Of a stretch of DNA of 64,000 nt, positions 55,724 through 64,000 are shown in pieces (the stretch's first letter is position 1; every line of letters starts with the position of its first letter). The position numbers and the translations under genes are program-made. Where the stretch lies: contig NZ_JACHFG010000002.1 in assembly GCF_014201775.1 (NCBI RefSeq), positions 370,322-434,321 on the forward strand. The letters are read 5' to 3'. Source of the DNA: Borreliella yangtzensis. GTDB lineage: Bacteria; Spirochaetota; Spirochaetia; Borreliales; Borreliaceae. A model generated the notes under the pieces. The model was not told where the DNA came from, ran no database searches, and worked only from the letters and a program-made list of their open reading frames with translations.

Positions 55724-56581
55724 ATGAATGAAAGAGAAAATATTATAGCTTTAATATTTGATTTTGATAATACTCTTATTTATGGTAATATGCAGCAAGT
55801 GTTGTTTGATGAGTATTGTGTTGATTCTTGTTCCTTTTGGAAAGAAGTTGAAAATTTAGAATATGTTTATAATCAAAATGGTTATAATATCATCTCTAAT
55901 GAAATGATATATTTATCCCATTTTTTAACCTATGTAAGAGAGGGTTTTTTTAAGAGTTTGGATAATAGAGTGTTATTTAATTTAGGTGCTAAGTTAAGCT
56001 TTTTTGAAGGGGTTATCAGTTTATTTGATGAGATACTTGAAATAAATAAAAAGTTGAAAAATAATAATTCGCAGGTTAAGATTTATATTGTTTCAAGCGG
56101 GTTTAGACAAATGATTTTGGGAAGCAAAATTGCACCTTATGTGAGCAAAGTGTGGGCATGTGAGTTTATAGACTCGTATTTGATGCCTTTTTATGAGCTT
56201 AGAGATGATAAATTTTCTAGAAATAAGGTTTTAAGCAGTGTTTGTTACTTTGTAGATCATACAATAAAAACCAGGGTTATTTTTGAAATCAATAAAGGAT
56301 CCTATGATAAGGTTAACGAGAGAGTGCCAAAGAGTAAAAGACAAATTCCTTTTAGCAATATATTTTACATCGCAGATGGATTTAGTGATATTCCGGCATT
56401 TGAAATCTTAAATAATATTTTAAATCATTGTAGAAATACCCTTACAGTGTATCATGGAAATGATAAGAATGCAAAAAAATTGTTTTATGAGAATAGAGTG
56501 GGAGATTTTGCTGAGGCCAATTATAGTAAGGGCACTAAACTGTATAATTGGATAATGGAGAAAATTTGCTTGAGTGTATAA
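55724..56581 (+). CDS. HAD-superfamily hydrolase
   Basis: A 285-aa protein with motif I in LIFDFDNTLIYG, motif II in IYIVSSGFRQMI, a Lys-rich stretch, and motif IV in FYIADGFSDIPAFEI. The cap between motif I and II is helical, like the C1-type. Substrate unknown; ADGFSDIPAF resembles SerB-like phosphatases. It diverges from cdaA by about 115 bp and is likely monocistronic. B31 BB0007. Confidence 0.82.
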   Translation: MNERENIIALIFDFDNTLIYGNMQQVLFDEYCVDSCSFWKEVENLEYVYNQNGYNIISNEMIYLSHFLTYVREGFFKSLDNRVLFNLGAKLSFFEGVISLFDEILEINKKLKNNNSQVKIYIVSSGFRQMILGSKIAPYVSKVWACEFIDSYLMPFYELRDDKFSRNKVLSSVCYFVDHTIKTRVIFEINKGSYDKVNERVPKSKRQIPFSNIFYIADGFSDIPAFEILNNILNHCRNTLTVYHGNDKNAKKLFYENRVGDFAEANYSKGTKLYNWIMEKICLSV

Positions 56582-56651
56582 ATTTATTTAATTTACTTTT
56601 ACTTACTTTTGTTTAATTGATAAAAGCAGTAAAAAAACGAAAAGAGGGAAT

Positions 56652-57740
56652 ATGTTTAAAGATTTAAATACAAGTCAAGGGCTAAAGCCTTGGAGAGTAG
56701 AATCTGTTTTTTATTTTATTGTCATAGTTTTAATATGTATTGGGGTTTTTAAAATAGCAGAAGCTGTATTTAAACCTTTGGCTATTTCTATAGTGCTGGG
56801 ATTTTTAGTTTATCCCATGTATACTTTTTTGGCAAAATTCAAAGTTCCAAAATTTTTAATAATTTTTCTTATCTTTTTTTTATTATTTTCTTTTTCTTAT
56901 TTGATTTTTAATTTTGTTTATTACAGTGTTACTGTTTTAATAAAACAATTGCCTTACTATCAGAATCAATTGGCATTTATTGCGAAAGATGTGCTTAGTC
57001 GCTATAAAGTTGATAGTTCTGTTATTAATAACATGAATTTTTCTGGTTACATTTATCCATTTTTAACAAGAGCTTCTAATGAGATTATTGGATTTACAAG
57101 TAGTTTAGTAGTAGTCTTTTTGTTGTTGTATTTTTTGCTTTCAGAAATACATGTGTTTGGAATGAAGCTTGATAAAGCTTTTAAAAAGCCAGTATCTACT
57201 AGATTTATTGGAGCTTTAGATACGATTAATAATCAAATTGGCAAATATTTGGGAATAAAGATTCTTGTGAGCTGCTTAACAGGTATTTTGGTGTTTATTG
57301 GATTGACTTTGTTTGGGCAAGACTTTCCTCTAGTTTGGGCAGTTTTTACCTTTGTTTTTAATTTTATTCCTAGTATTGGGTCTATATTGGCTGTGTTTTT
57401 TATTGTAATAACATCTTTAATTCAATTTTATCCAAATTTAAACATAGTACTTTATATTTTTATATATAATACTTCTGTTCAAATGTTAATTGGGAATATT
57501 CTTGAGCCAAAAATGCAAGGGAAAAGACTTGATATTTCACCATTTTTGCTATTATGTTTTTTGTTTTTTTGGGGATGGCTTTGGGGTATTGTGGGCCTTT
57601 TAATAGCTTATCCTTTTACTGTGATTATAAAGGTAATAGTTGATAATGTAAGTTGGTTAAAGTCGTTTTCTGTATTTTTAGGTGGTTCTGATATTTTAAG
57701 CAATATTAATTATATTGCAAGCAAAGATAAGGAGATTTGA
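56652..57740 (+). CDS. AI-2E/PerM family membrane protein
   Basis: A 362-aa integral membrane protein with about eight transmembrane helices: a pair at 20-65, one at 67-90, and a cluster from 145 to 345. The family layout is recognisable, with a periplasmic helical hairpin (about 95-140) and C-terminal pattern FTFVFNFIPSIGSILA, GNILEPKMQGKRLDISPF and WGWLWGIVGLLIAYPF. Members transport varied small molecules or ions; the substrate cannot be told. Its stop overlaps the region of the trpS start. B31 BB0006. Confidence 0.9.
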   Translation: MFKDLNTSQGLKPWRVESVFYFIVIVLICIGVFKIAEAVFKPLAISIVLGFLVYPMYTFLAKFKVPKFLIIFLIFFLLFSFSYLIFNFVYYSVTVLIKQLPYYQNQLAFIAKDVLSRYKVDSSVINNMNFSGYIYPFLTRASNEIIGFTSSLVVVFLLLYFLLSEIHVFGMKLDKAFKKPVSTRFIGALDTINNQIGKYLGIKILVSCLTGILVFIGLTLFGQDFPLVWAVFTFVFNFIPSIGSILAVFFIVITSLIQFYPNLNIVLYIFIYNTSVQMLIGNILEPKMQGKRLDISPFLLLCFLFFWGWLWGIVGLLIAYPFTVIIKVIVDNVSWLKSFSVFLGGSDILSNINYIASKDKEI

Positions 57741-57742
57741 TT

Positions 57743-58795
57743 TTGAAAAGAAAGGTTATGCTTACGGGAGATAGACCTACCGGTGCTCTTCATTTAGGGC
57801 ACTATGTGGGATCTGTAGTAAATAGGTTAAAATTTCAAGAAAATTATGAAACATATTTTATTATAGCTGATTTGCACACTTTAACTACAAAGCCCGATTT
57901 GAAAAGCATAAATACAATACCTTCTAATGTTAGGGAAATGGTTTTAGATTATCTTGCTTGTGGGATTAATCCTAATAAGGTTAGTATATATTTGCAATCA
58001 GCCATACCCGAGCTCTTTGAACTTTATTTAATATTTTCAATGATTGTTACTGTTGCGCGTTTACAAAGAATTCCAAGTATAAAGGATATGAGCATTGCGG
58101 CAGGACTTAAAGAGATTCCTTATGGCCTTTTAGGATATCCTGTTCTTATGAGTGCAGATATTTTAATGGCAAAGGCAAATTTAGTTCCCGTTGGACGTGA
58201 TAATGAATCTCATATTGAATTTGCAAGAGAACTTGCAAGAAGATTTAATCATTTGTACAAAGATGATTTTTTTCCAATACCCGAATCTGTTTTCACAGAT
58301 TCTAGCCCTTTGGTAGGTATTTACGGTAAAAATAAAATGAGTAAGAGTCTTAATAATGCAATTTTTTTAAACGATGATGAAAATTTGTTAGAAAAAAAAA
58401 TTATGTCTATGTATACAGATCCAAATAGAATAAGGGCAGATATTCCCGGCAATGTTGAAGATAATCCTGTTTTTATTTACCACAGTATTTTTAATAGTAA
58501 TCATGAAGAAGTTGAAGATCTTAAAAGTAGGTATAAGAAGGGCAAAGTGGGTGATGTTGAGGTTAAGAAAAAATTGTTTTTAGCTTTGAATAATTTTTTA
58601 AAGCCAATTAGGGATAAAAGGAATTTTTATGAAGCAAAAAAAAAAGATTACATTGATGAAATTATTTTTGATGGTACTAGCAGGGCAAGGTTTGTTGCAA
58701 ATAAAGTAATAAAAGATGTTAAAGATTTAATAGGTCTTTCAAAAACTTGGAATGGAATAAAATATAGTGCTAAAAAAACAAAAAATGAAGAATGA
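57743..58795 (+). CDS. trpS: Tryptophanyl-tRNA synthetase
   Basis: Class Ic synthetase. The HIGH-type motif is GALHLGHYVG, and the KMSKS-type motif is NKMSKSLNNAI. GLLGYPVLMSADIL and VPVGRDNESHIEF are the standard substrate-binding region. The open frame starts at TTG 57737, but AAGGAGA at 57729-57735 is only 1 nt from it and 7 nt from TTG 57743, giving MKRKVMLTGDRPTG and 350 aa. B31 BB0005. Confidence 0.95.
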   Translation: MKRKVMLTGDRPTGALHLGHYVGSVVNRLKFQENYETYFIIADLHTLTTKPDLKSINTIPSNVREMVLDYLACGINPNKVSIYLQSAIPELFELYLIFSMIVTVARLQRIPSIKDMSIAAGLKEIPYGLLGYPVLMSADILMAKANLVPVGRDNESHIEFARELARRFNHLYKDDFFPIPESVFTDSSPLVGIYGKNKMSKSLNNAIFLNDDENLLEKKIMSMYTDPNRIRADIPGNVEDNPVFIYHSIFNSNHEEVEDLKSRYKKGKVGDVEVKKKLFLALNNFLKPIRDKRNFYEAKKKDYIDEIIFDGTSRARFVANKVIKDVKDLIGLSKTWNGIKYSAKKTKNEE

Positions 58796-58862
58796 AAATT
58801 ATTGATTTTATGTTAGACTTATAGTGGTTATGAACTTATTATTTAAATCAAACAATATTAAT

Positions 58863-60653
58863 TTATGGCTGGTGTGCCTTTTTGATTAAATTTTTATTGA
58901 ATTCTAGTAGTTTGAACAAAATGCTTCTTTTTTTATAAATAACCTCGCTAAGCACCCTTATTACCGGTTCTGTTTTTGAGATCCTCATCCATAAGGTTGC
59001 AACAATTTCTTTATTATTAGTTTTTAACAGTACTTTTAATCCTCCTGAGGCATCTCCTGTTCTAATCTTAGATTGTCTTTTTCCTTCATAGTTAATGATT
59101 TCATAATCAACTATTGATAATTTTTGAAATAACTTATTGCTTTTTATCTCTTTGATCAATAGTATTTCATAATTGCTTTTTAAAATTTCTTGATTTTCTA
59201 CTTTAAGATTTGTTAAATTGGCTTTATTAGATGATACCATTACATTGCTATAAAAATTTGTTGTATCTAAAATATCTTGTAAATTATATTTTTCTTTATA
59301 GTAGTTTTTAGATAACTTACACCATATTTGGTAAAGTTCTTTCATTTTTAATAATTTTACGATACTAAGTAAGGTATTAATTGGGTCTCTTACCCTTGAA
59401 GGATATATTATGCAACCTCCGTTTGATCCCTCTCCTGAAATTTTTACAATCAATCCTTGACTTCTTAAATCATCTGCCATTTCTGTTAGATTGGCTTCTC
59501 CAACTTCTACTCTATAAACTTTGGCGTTAAAAAAATTTGCAATTTTTTCAATATTTAGAGATGTTGCATCATTGGTTACTATTGCTATGTTATTTTTTAT
59601 TCCTGTATAATAAAGATAGCTGAGCTCTGAAATTACTACAAGTGCAAATATTTTTTGTGCTTCGATGATATTTGCAGTGTTTGTGGCTTTGTCTATAAAT
59701 ACTAGGTTGCCCCTATCTCCATCACAATCTGGTACATATCCTAGTTCAAAAGAATTGTCTTGTATATATTTTTTTTGTAGAAGTTTTTTACATTCATTTA
59801 AAGATTTTCCTTCGGGAATAATATTATGCTTAAAGATACCTATTTTGTCATTATATAATTCTATTTTCAATCCTAAAGATTCTGCTAATTCTTTATCTAT
59901 TGAATTAATTCTGGAGCTTCCATTCATTTCTGCTATTATCCCAATTGGATTTTTTAGTATTCTTTTTTTTAAAATCTCGATATTTTTATTGTTAATATCG
60001 TTTTCATATGCTATTTTATGTATTAATGATTTATATGCTTCGTAAGATTTGTTTTTATTTTTTCTTTCTAATTTTATTGTTTTATTATAACATTCTAAAT
60101 GAGATTTGTTTTCATTAAATTTATTTAGAATGTTAATTAAATGGTTTATTAACTTTTCATTTTGACTATTATTTTTAATTTGTTTTATTATTTCATGAGT
60201 TTTATCAGAATTAAGTACCCCGCCATCGTTTAATCCTATTTTTATTCCGTTGTATCCTATTGGGTTATGACTTGCAGATATATAAATGAAACCTTTTAAA
60301 TCTTTGCTGTTTTTTGTATAAGCTAAAATTTCAGTTATTGGAAGTATACCAAAAAATTTAATCTTTTCTTTATTTGCTATTAATATTTTAATTGTTATTT
60401 CTGCAATAATATTGCCAGTGGGTCTTGAGTCTAATCCTAATCCAATATAGGGATTGAACTCATTTTTAAAATAATTTGATATTGTAAAGATTATTAGTGC
60501 TATTAGTATTTTATCTTCATTGTCTATTTCATTTTCTGTTGAATCTTTGTTTTTTGATTTTGCAAAAATTTTTCTAAATCCTGAAGGAGAAAATATCATC
60601 TCGTCAAAAGCTTTTTTTAAATTTTTTATGTTAAGTGAATATTGTTTAAGCAT
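58863..60653 (-). CDS. pgm: Phosphoglucomutase / phosphomannomutase
   Basis: Alpha-D-phosphohexomutase. The phosphoserine loop is ISASHNPIGYNGIKI, the metal loop PDCDGDRGNLVF, the sugar-binding loop GEGSNGGCI, and the C-terminal phosphate-binding loop TGDASGG. The 596-aa length places it in the long (PGM2-like) group. Whether it acts on glucose-1-P, mannose-1-P or pentose is not decided by the sequence. It is divergent from a UDP-sugar pyrophosphorylase-like gene, which would consume glucose-1-P. B31 BB0004. Confidence 0.9.
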   Translation of the reverse strand: MLKQYSLNIKNLKKAFDEMIFSPSGFRKIFAKSKNKDSTENEIDNEDKILIALIIFTISNYFKNEFNPYIGLGLDSRPTGNIIAEITIKILIANKEKIKFFGILPITEILAYTKNSKDLKGFIYISASHNPIGYNGIKIGLNDGGVLNSDKTHEIIKQIKNNSQNEKLINHLINILNKFNENKSHLECYNKTIKLERKNKNKSYEAYKSLIHKIAYENDINNKNIEILKKRILKNPIGIIAEMNGSSRINSIDKELAESLGLKIELYNDKIGIFKHNIIPEGKSLNECKKLLQKKYIQDNSFELGYVPDCDGDRGNLVFIDKATNTANIIEAQKIFALVVISELSYLYYTGIKNNIAIVTNDATSLNIEKIANFFNAKVYRVEVGEANLTEMADDLRSQGLIVKISGEGSNGGCIIYPSRVRDPINTLLSIVKLLKMKELYQIWCKLSKNYYKEKYNLQDILDTTNFYSNVMVSSNKANLTNLKVENQEILKSNYEILLIKEIKSNKLFQKLSIVDYEIINYEGKRQSKIRTGDASGGLKVLLKTNNKEIVATLWMRISKTEPVIRVLSEVIYKKRSILFKLLEFNKNLIKKAHQP

Positions 60654-60792
60654 GTAAATTTCTTCTCATTGATATTCCAGCCATATTGTTGCTATAATTA
60701 ATCAATAATATAGCCATTTATATTATTATACTTGAAAATTTGTTTTTTTGCTTATACTAAAAGCTTTATCTTAAGGGGTTTAGTTCTTACTG

Positions 60793-62271
60793 ATGAATAT
60801 TAAAGTTGATAAAATTTTTTCTGAAACGGTACTTGAAAAACTTAATTCTGGTGAGATAGGAATTAATAATTTTGAATCCATTAAATATTTCCCTTATGAT
60901 AATCATGAAAATATTTTTAATATTTCGGACAAAATTTTGAGGTTTAAATTTAAGAAAAGTTTGGTTGAAAATAATTTAAAGAAATATTTTTATGATTTTT
61001 CTAAGTTTTTGCATTCAGAAGAAGGCGACTGTTATATTTTTTCTTCTTCTGATCTTGAAAATTTGGGACTAATGCTTTTCCCATATCTTTCTTTTGGAAT
61101 CTTAAATGGAGGCTCTGCAACAAGTTATTTTGATTTAGCTAAAAATAGGGGAGTAAATGAAGATTTATATATGCGGTATGAATCTAAGATACTTGAATTT
61201 AAAGAAAAATTTGTAAAATTCCCAAAGGGCATAACCCCAGCTTATATTAATAAAGACGGTAGTTTTGGATTCTCCTTTTTAGCTTTGAAAATCAGACACC
61301 TTTTGATGGTTGCCAAAAGATATGAATCTTTTTGTGGTAGAAGAGTTAAGCCTTCAATATTTCAAATGACTAGTTGCAAAACGGATGAATTTATTTCAAA
61401 ATTTTTGGATGATTTATTTTTAGATGATTTGATTAAAAGTATAAATTTTTGCAATCTTAAAAAAGAAGATATTTTTACAGCTGTTCAACCTTTGATTTAT
61501 TGTTATGAAAAACTAAATAGCTCTAATTATCAATATTTTACTATCAAGGATAATAAAAATGATGATTCAATTTTAGCTTTGCCTGCTGGTCATGGTCAAA
61601 ATTTTAAAATTTTAAAAGATATTTATTTGCAGCTTTATGAATCTGGAAAAAGATTTATATATATTGGTAATGTTGATAATATGGGCTTTACAATCAATTT
61701 TAAAGCACTTGCTATAATGGCTTTGACTGATTGTTCTTCTGGATTTGAATTTAGTTTTAAAAGTAATACAGATTTTAAGGGAGGGGTTCTGGCAGTAAAT
61801 AGTGAAGATCGTTTAACTTGTGTTGATATTGGTGGGGGAATTTCTTTAGAGATTATACAAGGATTTGAGAACAAGGGTAATAAGCTATTATTTAATTGTG
61901 CTACTGGACTTTTTAATTTAGAATATTTGATAAAAAATATTGATGAAATAATAGAAAAAATGCCTATTAGAATTATAGAACAAGATAAGGAATTTGGTAA
62001 GTACATTTCGGTTGAGCAAATAACTTGGGAAGTGTTAAAATTAATGAAAAACCCATTAATTTTAACAGTTGATAGAAGCAAAAGATTCCTTCCTGCAAAG
62101 TTATTTATCGATATGTTGCTTAATAGCAACTATCTTGAAGATGGGCATGGATATTATTGTAAAAAGAGAGCTGATAATTATAATGATATTAAAGATTTGG
62201 ATTGTTCCCTGTCTGCTTTGTTATTAAAAGATTATGGTTTGTTGCCTGGATATTATAGATGGACTTTTTGA
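60793..62271 (+). CDS. UDP-sugar pyrophosphorylase (UDPGP) family protein
   Basis: A 492-aa protein that I recall as hypothetical in B31 (BB0003). It shows the UDPGP/UAP pattern: LNGGSATSY (105-112) at the nucleotide loop with FPKGITPAY (143-151), then ALPAGHGQNF (262-271, canonical PPGHGD), IGNVDNMGFTIN (291-302, canonical nvDNLGa), FKSNTDFKGGVLA (322-334, canonical KT.aDvKGG) and LLFNCATGLFNLEYL (365-379, canonical FNTNNlw). This predicts UTP:hexose-1-P uridylyltransferase activity. Several conserved residues are changed, so catalysis should be tested. Next to pgm, which would make the sugar-1-P. Overlaps the next gene by 13 bp. Confidence 0.72.
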   Translation: MNIKVDKIFSETVLEKLNSGEIGINNFESIKYFPYDNHENIFNISDKILRFKFKKSLVENNLKKYFYDFSKFLHSEEGDCYIFSSSDLENLGLMLFPYLSFGILNGGSATSYFDLAKNRGVNEDLYMRYESKILEFKEKFVKFPKGITPAYINKDGSFGFSFLALKIRHLLMVAKRYESFCGRRVKPSIFQMTSCKTDEFISKFLDDLFLDDLIKSINFCNLKKEDIFTAVQPLIYCYEKLNSSNYQYFTIKDNKNDDSILALPAGHGQNFKILKDIYLQLYESGKRFIYIGNVDNMGFTINFKALAIMALTDCSSGFEFSFKSNTDFKGGVLAVNSEDRLTCVDIGGGISLEIIQGFENKGNKLLFNCATGLFNLEYLIKNIDEIIEKMPIRIIEQDKEFGKYISVEQITWEVLKLMKNPLILTVDRSKRFLPAKLFIDMLLNSNYLEDGHGYYCKKRADNYNDIKDLDCSLSALLLKDYGLLPGYYRWTF

Positions 62272-63278
62272 AAGCTTTACCTTTCATTTTTGTTTGTTTA
62301 AATTTATTTGCGACGGAATCTTTACCAGAAATAGATTATGAATATTTTAATAAGGATAAATCAGATCTTGTAGATTTAATGAAGTTTTTAGGCGAATTTG
62401 ATTTTCAAACTATTTTAAAAAATAGAAACTTATTTATTGGGATTAGGAATTTAACAAATTTAAAGAATGTTCAAGGGCTTAACATTGATGATATTGATAG
62501 AATAAAAAAGATTAATCCTGTTGGTATAATTTTATTTAGAGAAAATTTAAAAGATGCTGAACAGACAAAAGGATTGATTAATGCAATAAAAAGTCATATT
62601 GGACATGATATTTTTATTGCTATTGATGAAGAGGGGGGGATAGTTAGTAGAGCTGGTGAAAATAAAAAAATGGGAGTTTATAATTTCCCAGCTATGGAGT
62701 ATGTAGGTAGTGTTAAAGATTTGCATCTTATTTATAAGATTGGTGAAATTCTTGCTAAACAATTGCGCAGGCTGGGTATTAATTTAAATATGGCTCCAGT
62801 TGCTGACATAAAATTTTCACCACATACCCCGTTACTAAATAGAACATTCGGAGGATATTCTGCCTATAATATTGGACTTATGGTAGAAGCTTTTATTGAT
62901 GGCATGCAGAAGCATGGAGTATTTTCGGCAATCAAACATTTTCCTGGATTAGGTGGAACAACCATAGATACACATAAATATTTGGCGGTTTTGCCATATA
63001 GTAAAAGCTTTTTAATGCTAAATAATTTTATACCGTTTGTTTTTGGTAGGGCTGCTAAGTTTATCATGATTGGCCATGTAAATGTTCCTAAAATTTCTAA
63101 AGATATAACTAGTATGTCTAAAAGTATTGTTAATATTATAAGGGATAATTTAAATATTGCTGGTATTATGATGACAGATTCTTATGATATGGGAGCAATT
63201 ACAAAAAGTTTTTCTAATATTGAAAATGCTATTAAAAGGTCTTTAAATTCAGGTATGAATATAGTTCTTATTCCGTAA
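62259..63278 (+). CDS. nagZ: Exported glycoside hydrolase family 3 (NagZ-like)
   Basis: A 339-aa protein with an N-terminal signal-like segment (1-19). The GH3 core includes VGIILFRENLKD, FIAIDEEGGIVSRAG, NMAPVADIKFSPH, FSAIKHFPGLGGTTIDTHKYL and MMTDSYDMGAI. The nucleophile Asp (MTDSYDMG) and the DTH dyad (canonical DSH) are retained, but KHFPGHG is altered to KHFPGLG. Beta-N-acetylhexosaminidase activity on muropeptides or chitobiose is likely. NagZ is usually cytoplasmic; a signal would place it in the periplasm. B31 BB0002. Confidence 0.82.
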   Translation: MDFLKALPFIFVCLNLFATESLPEIDYEYFNKDKSDLVDLMKFLGEFDFQTILKNRNLFIGIRNLTNLKNVQGLNIDDIDRIKKINPVGIILFRENLKDAEQTKGLINAIKSHIGHDIFIAIDEEGGIVSRAGENKKMGVYNFPAMEYVGSVKDLHLIYKIGEILAKQLRRLGINLNMAPVADIKFSPHTPLLNRTFGGYSAYNIGLMVEAFIDGMQKHGVFSAIKHFPGLGGTTIDTHKYLAVLPYSKSFLMLNNFIPFVFGRAAKFIMIGHVNVPKISKDITSMSKSIVNIIRDNLNIAGIMMTDSYDMGAITKSFSNIENAIKRSLNSGMNIVLIP

Positions 63279-63329
63279 TAAAATTCTTTAAAAAATTTGT
63301 TTGTCAAGTTGTGGTTTAGATAATTGGAT

Positions 63330-63346
63330 AACTTTTGTTAAAAGTT
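63330..63346. terminator. Small hairpin between convergent nagZ-like gene and the terminal gene
   Basis: AACTTTT-GTT-AAAAGTT, a 7-bp perfect stem with a 3-nt loop, in the 97-bp gap between convergent genes. It is A+T-rich and short, so only weak termination is expected. Confidence 0.35.
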
Positions 63347-63375
63347 TCGAAAAGAAGAAAAATATTTAAAATTTT

Positions 63376-63957
63376 TTATGATATAAAAATAGAGATTCCT
63401 AGATCTAAAATAATAAATTCTTTAAAAGAAGTTGATAATTTATAGTAAATGCTATAGTTATTAGGTATGAAATCAATTTCAAATTTTAAGGCAATTAGGG
63501 GAAATATTGGGTAAAGAAATGCATTAGTTGTTTTTCCTATAAATATAGTAGTTCTTAGAGTTAAATCGATTTGAGTTCCAATAAAAAATTTTATACTAAG
63601 TGTATCAGTTAAAATTGAATACTTTGCAATGTAAATAGTGAGAGCCAAATTGAAATAAGTATTTAAAATGAAATCTTTATTTATTGGAATGGTAAAAAAA
63701 TTTATGGGACTGAACTGTATTTCAATCCATTCATTATAAGATGTCAATATCCCAATAAAGGCAATGTATTTATAGTTTTCATTGTAAAATATAGGATTTA
63801 TATAATTATGGTAAACTATACCCATTTTTATGTGTTTTTTAATCATATCCTCTTTGGGAAATTCCCAGTAAGAAGTAGTTAACTTTTCTTGAAAACAAAA
63901 TAAATTAATACTGCACATTAATAATAAAAAGATTGATAAAATAGTAAAATATTTCAT
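63376..63957 (-). CDS. Small exported protein, unknown function (first chromosomal gene)
   Basis: The product begins MKYFTILSIF with a signal peptide (cleavage near residue 20), and the mature part of about 170 residues alternates hydrophobic strands (IFFTIPINKDFILN-like, LSIKFFIGTQIDLTLRT), resembling an outer-membrane or periplasmic beta protein. Start is uncertain: ATG 63955-63957 gives the neatest signal peptide; ATG 63973-63975 and GTG 63985-63987 would add 6 and 10 residues. GGGG at 63980-63983 might serve ATG 63975. It should correspond to B31 BB0001, next to the left telomere. No family recognised. Confidence 0.65.
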   Translation of the reverse strand: MKYFTILSIFLLLMCSINLFCFQEKLTTSYWEFPKEDMIKKHIKMGIVYHNYINPIFYNENYKYIAFIGILTSYNEWIEIQFSPINFFTIPINKDFILNTYFNLALTIYIAKYSILTDTLSIKFFIGTQIDLTLRTTIFIGKTTNAFLYPIFPLIALKFEIDFIPNNYSIYYKLSTSFKEFIILDLGISIFIS

Positions 63958-63975
63958 TGTAAAATTAGTTTGCAT

Positions 63976-64000
63976 ACTACCCCGCACTACTAATAAAATA
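63976..64000. other. Window end, possibly near the chromosomal left telomere
   Basis: The last gene is the BB0001 equivalent, which in B31 lies at the very left end of the linear chromosome. Read inward, the final bases are TATTTTATTAGTAGTG, which resembles the A+T-rich TTAGTA element of Borrelia telomeres as I recall it. The true hairpin end cannot be confirmed here because the window simply stops. Confidence 0.3.

Noticed and set aside
61635..62129. Minus-strand 164-aa open frame inside the UDPGP-like gene
   Set aside because: The + strand frame carries ordered family motifs across the same bases; the antisense product shows no domain and no start signal.

Overview
The window is A+T-rich (roughly 28-30% G+C by eye) and reads as a chromosomal segment of a Lyme-group spirochaete (Borreliella / Borrelia burgdorferi sensu lato). 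Three things support this. The gene order matches, as far as I recall it, B. burgdorferi B31 loci BB0068 down to BB0001, presented in the opposite orientation. The tmRNA encodes the tag AKNNNFTSSNLVMAA, which I recall as the Borrelia tag. Borrelia-specific genes are present: P13 porin, BpuR, the BB0028 BAM lipoprotein and the P115 SMC. P13 differs at several positions from the B31 sequence as I remember it, so the species may be a relative such as garinii, afzelii or bavariensis; the window alone does not settle this. Locus names used below come from memory of synteny, not from a search.

Layout. 1-10.5 kb: a truncated HAD phosphatase, aminopeptidase P, a Trx-like protein without CXXC, the formylation pair def-fmt, a PASTA protein, rsmE (opposite strand), trxA, ybeY, a CorC/TlyC protein and a TPR protein. 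10.5-13.9 kb: glycolytic block gap-pgk-tpiA followed by secG, behind a good sigma-70 promoter. 14-17 kb: ung, trmH and two paralogous membrane proteins, one a queuosine-precursor transporter. 17-17.5 kb: tmRNA (+) and tRNA-Gly(UCC) (-). 17.6-23.3 kb: bpuR, rnhB, short smc, two envelope proteins, phoU. 23.3-36.6 kb: cheR1, a PpiD-like protein, a lipoprotein, plsC, topoisomerase IV (parE-parC), p13, smpB, a PEGA/FGE-like protein, two signal peptidase I paralogues and a YaiI/YqxD protein. 36.6-49.3 kb: BAM lipoprotein and outer-membrane barrel, folD-yebC, a sugar dehydrogenase-like protein, ruvA-ruvB-queA, PPi-phosphofructokinase, an RluD-type synthase, a YitT protein, a Cys-less rhodanese and udk. 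49.3-55.6 kb: minus-strand operon cdaA-cdaR-acpS-DUF2225-truA-(UDG-like)-priA. 55.7-64 kb: HAD protein, AI-2E/PerM protein, trpS, phosphoglucomutase, a UDP-sugar pyrophosphorylase-family protein, a GH3 NagZ-like protein and a small exported protein near what should be the chromosome end.

How the genes work together. Several complete functions fall inside the window: trans-translation (ssrA and smpB); N-formylmethionine cycling (folD makes formyl-THF, fmt uses it, def removes the formyl group); lower glycolysis plus the PPi-dependent PFK; c-di-AMP synthesis and its regulator; queuosine salvage (transporter plus queA); and Holliday-junction migration (ruvAB). Most genes lie on the + strand, which here would be the leading strand running from the central origin toward the telomere; + strand genes are visibly T- and G-rich.

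I found no prophage, insertion sequence, CRISPR array, defence island or other obviously acquired block. This is core chromosome. The most interesting observations are several conserved proteins that keep a fold but have lost catalytic residues (LepB2, the rhodanese, a UDG-like protein, a Trx-like protein, an FGE-like protein, a transporter paralogue), a hinge-less short SMC, a probable unrecognised UDP-sugar pyrophosphorylase, and some small regulatory structures.
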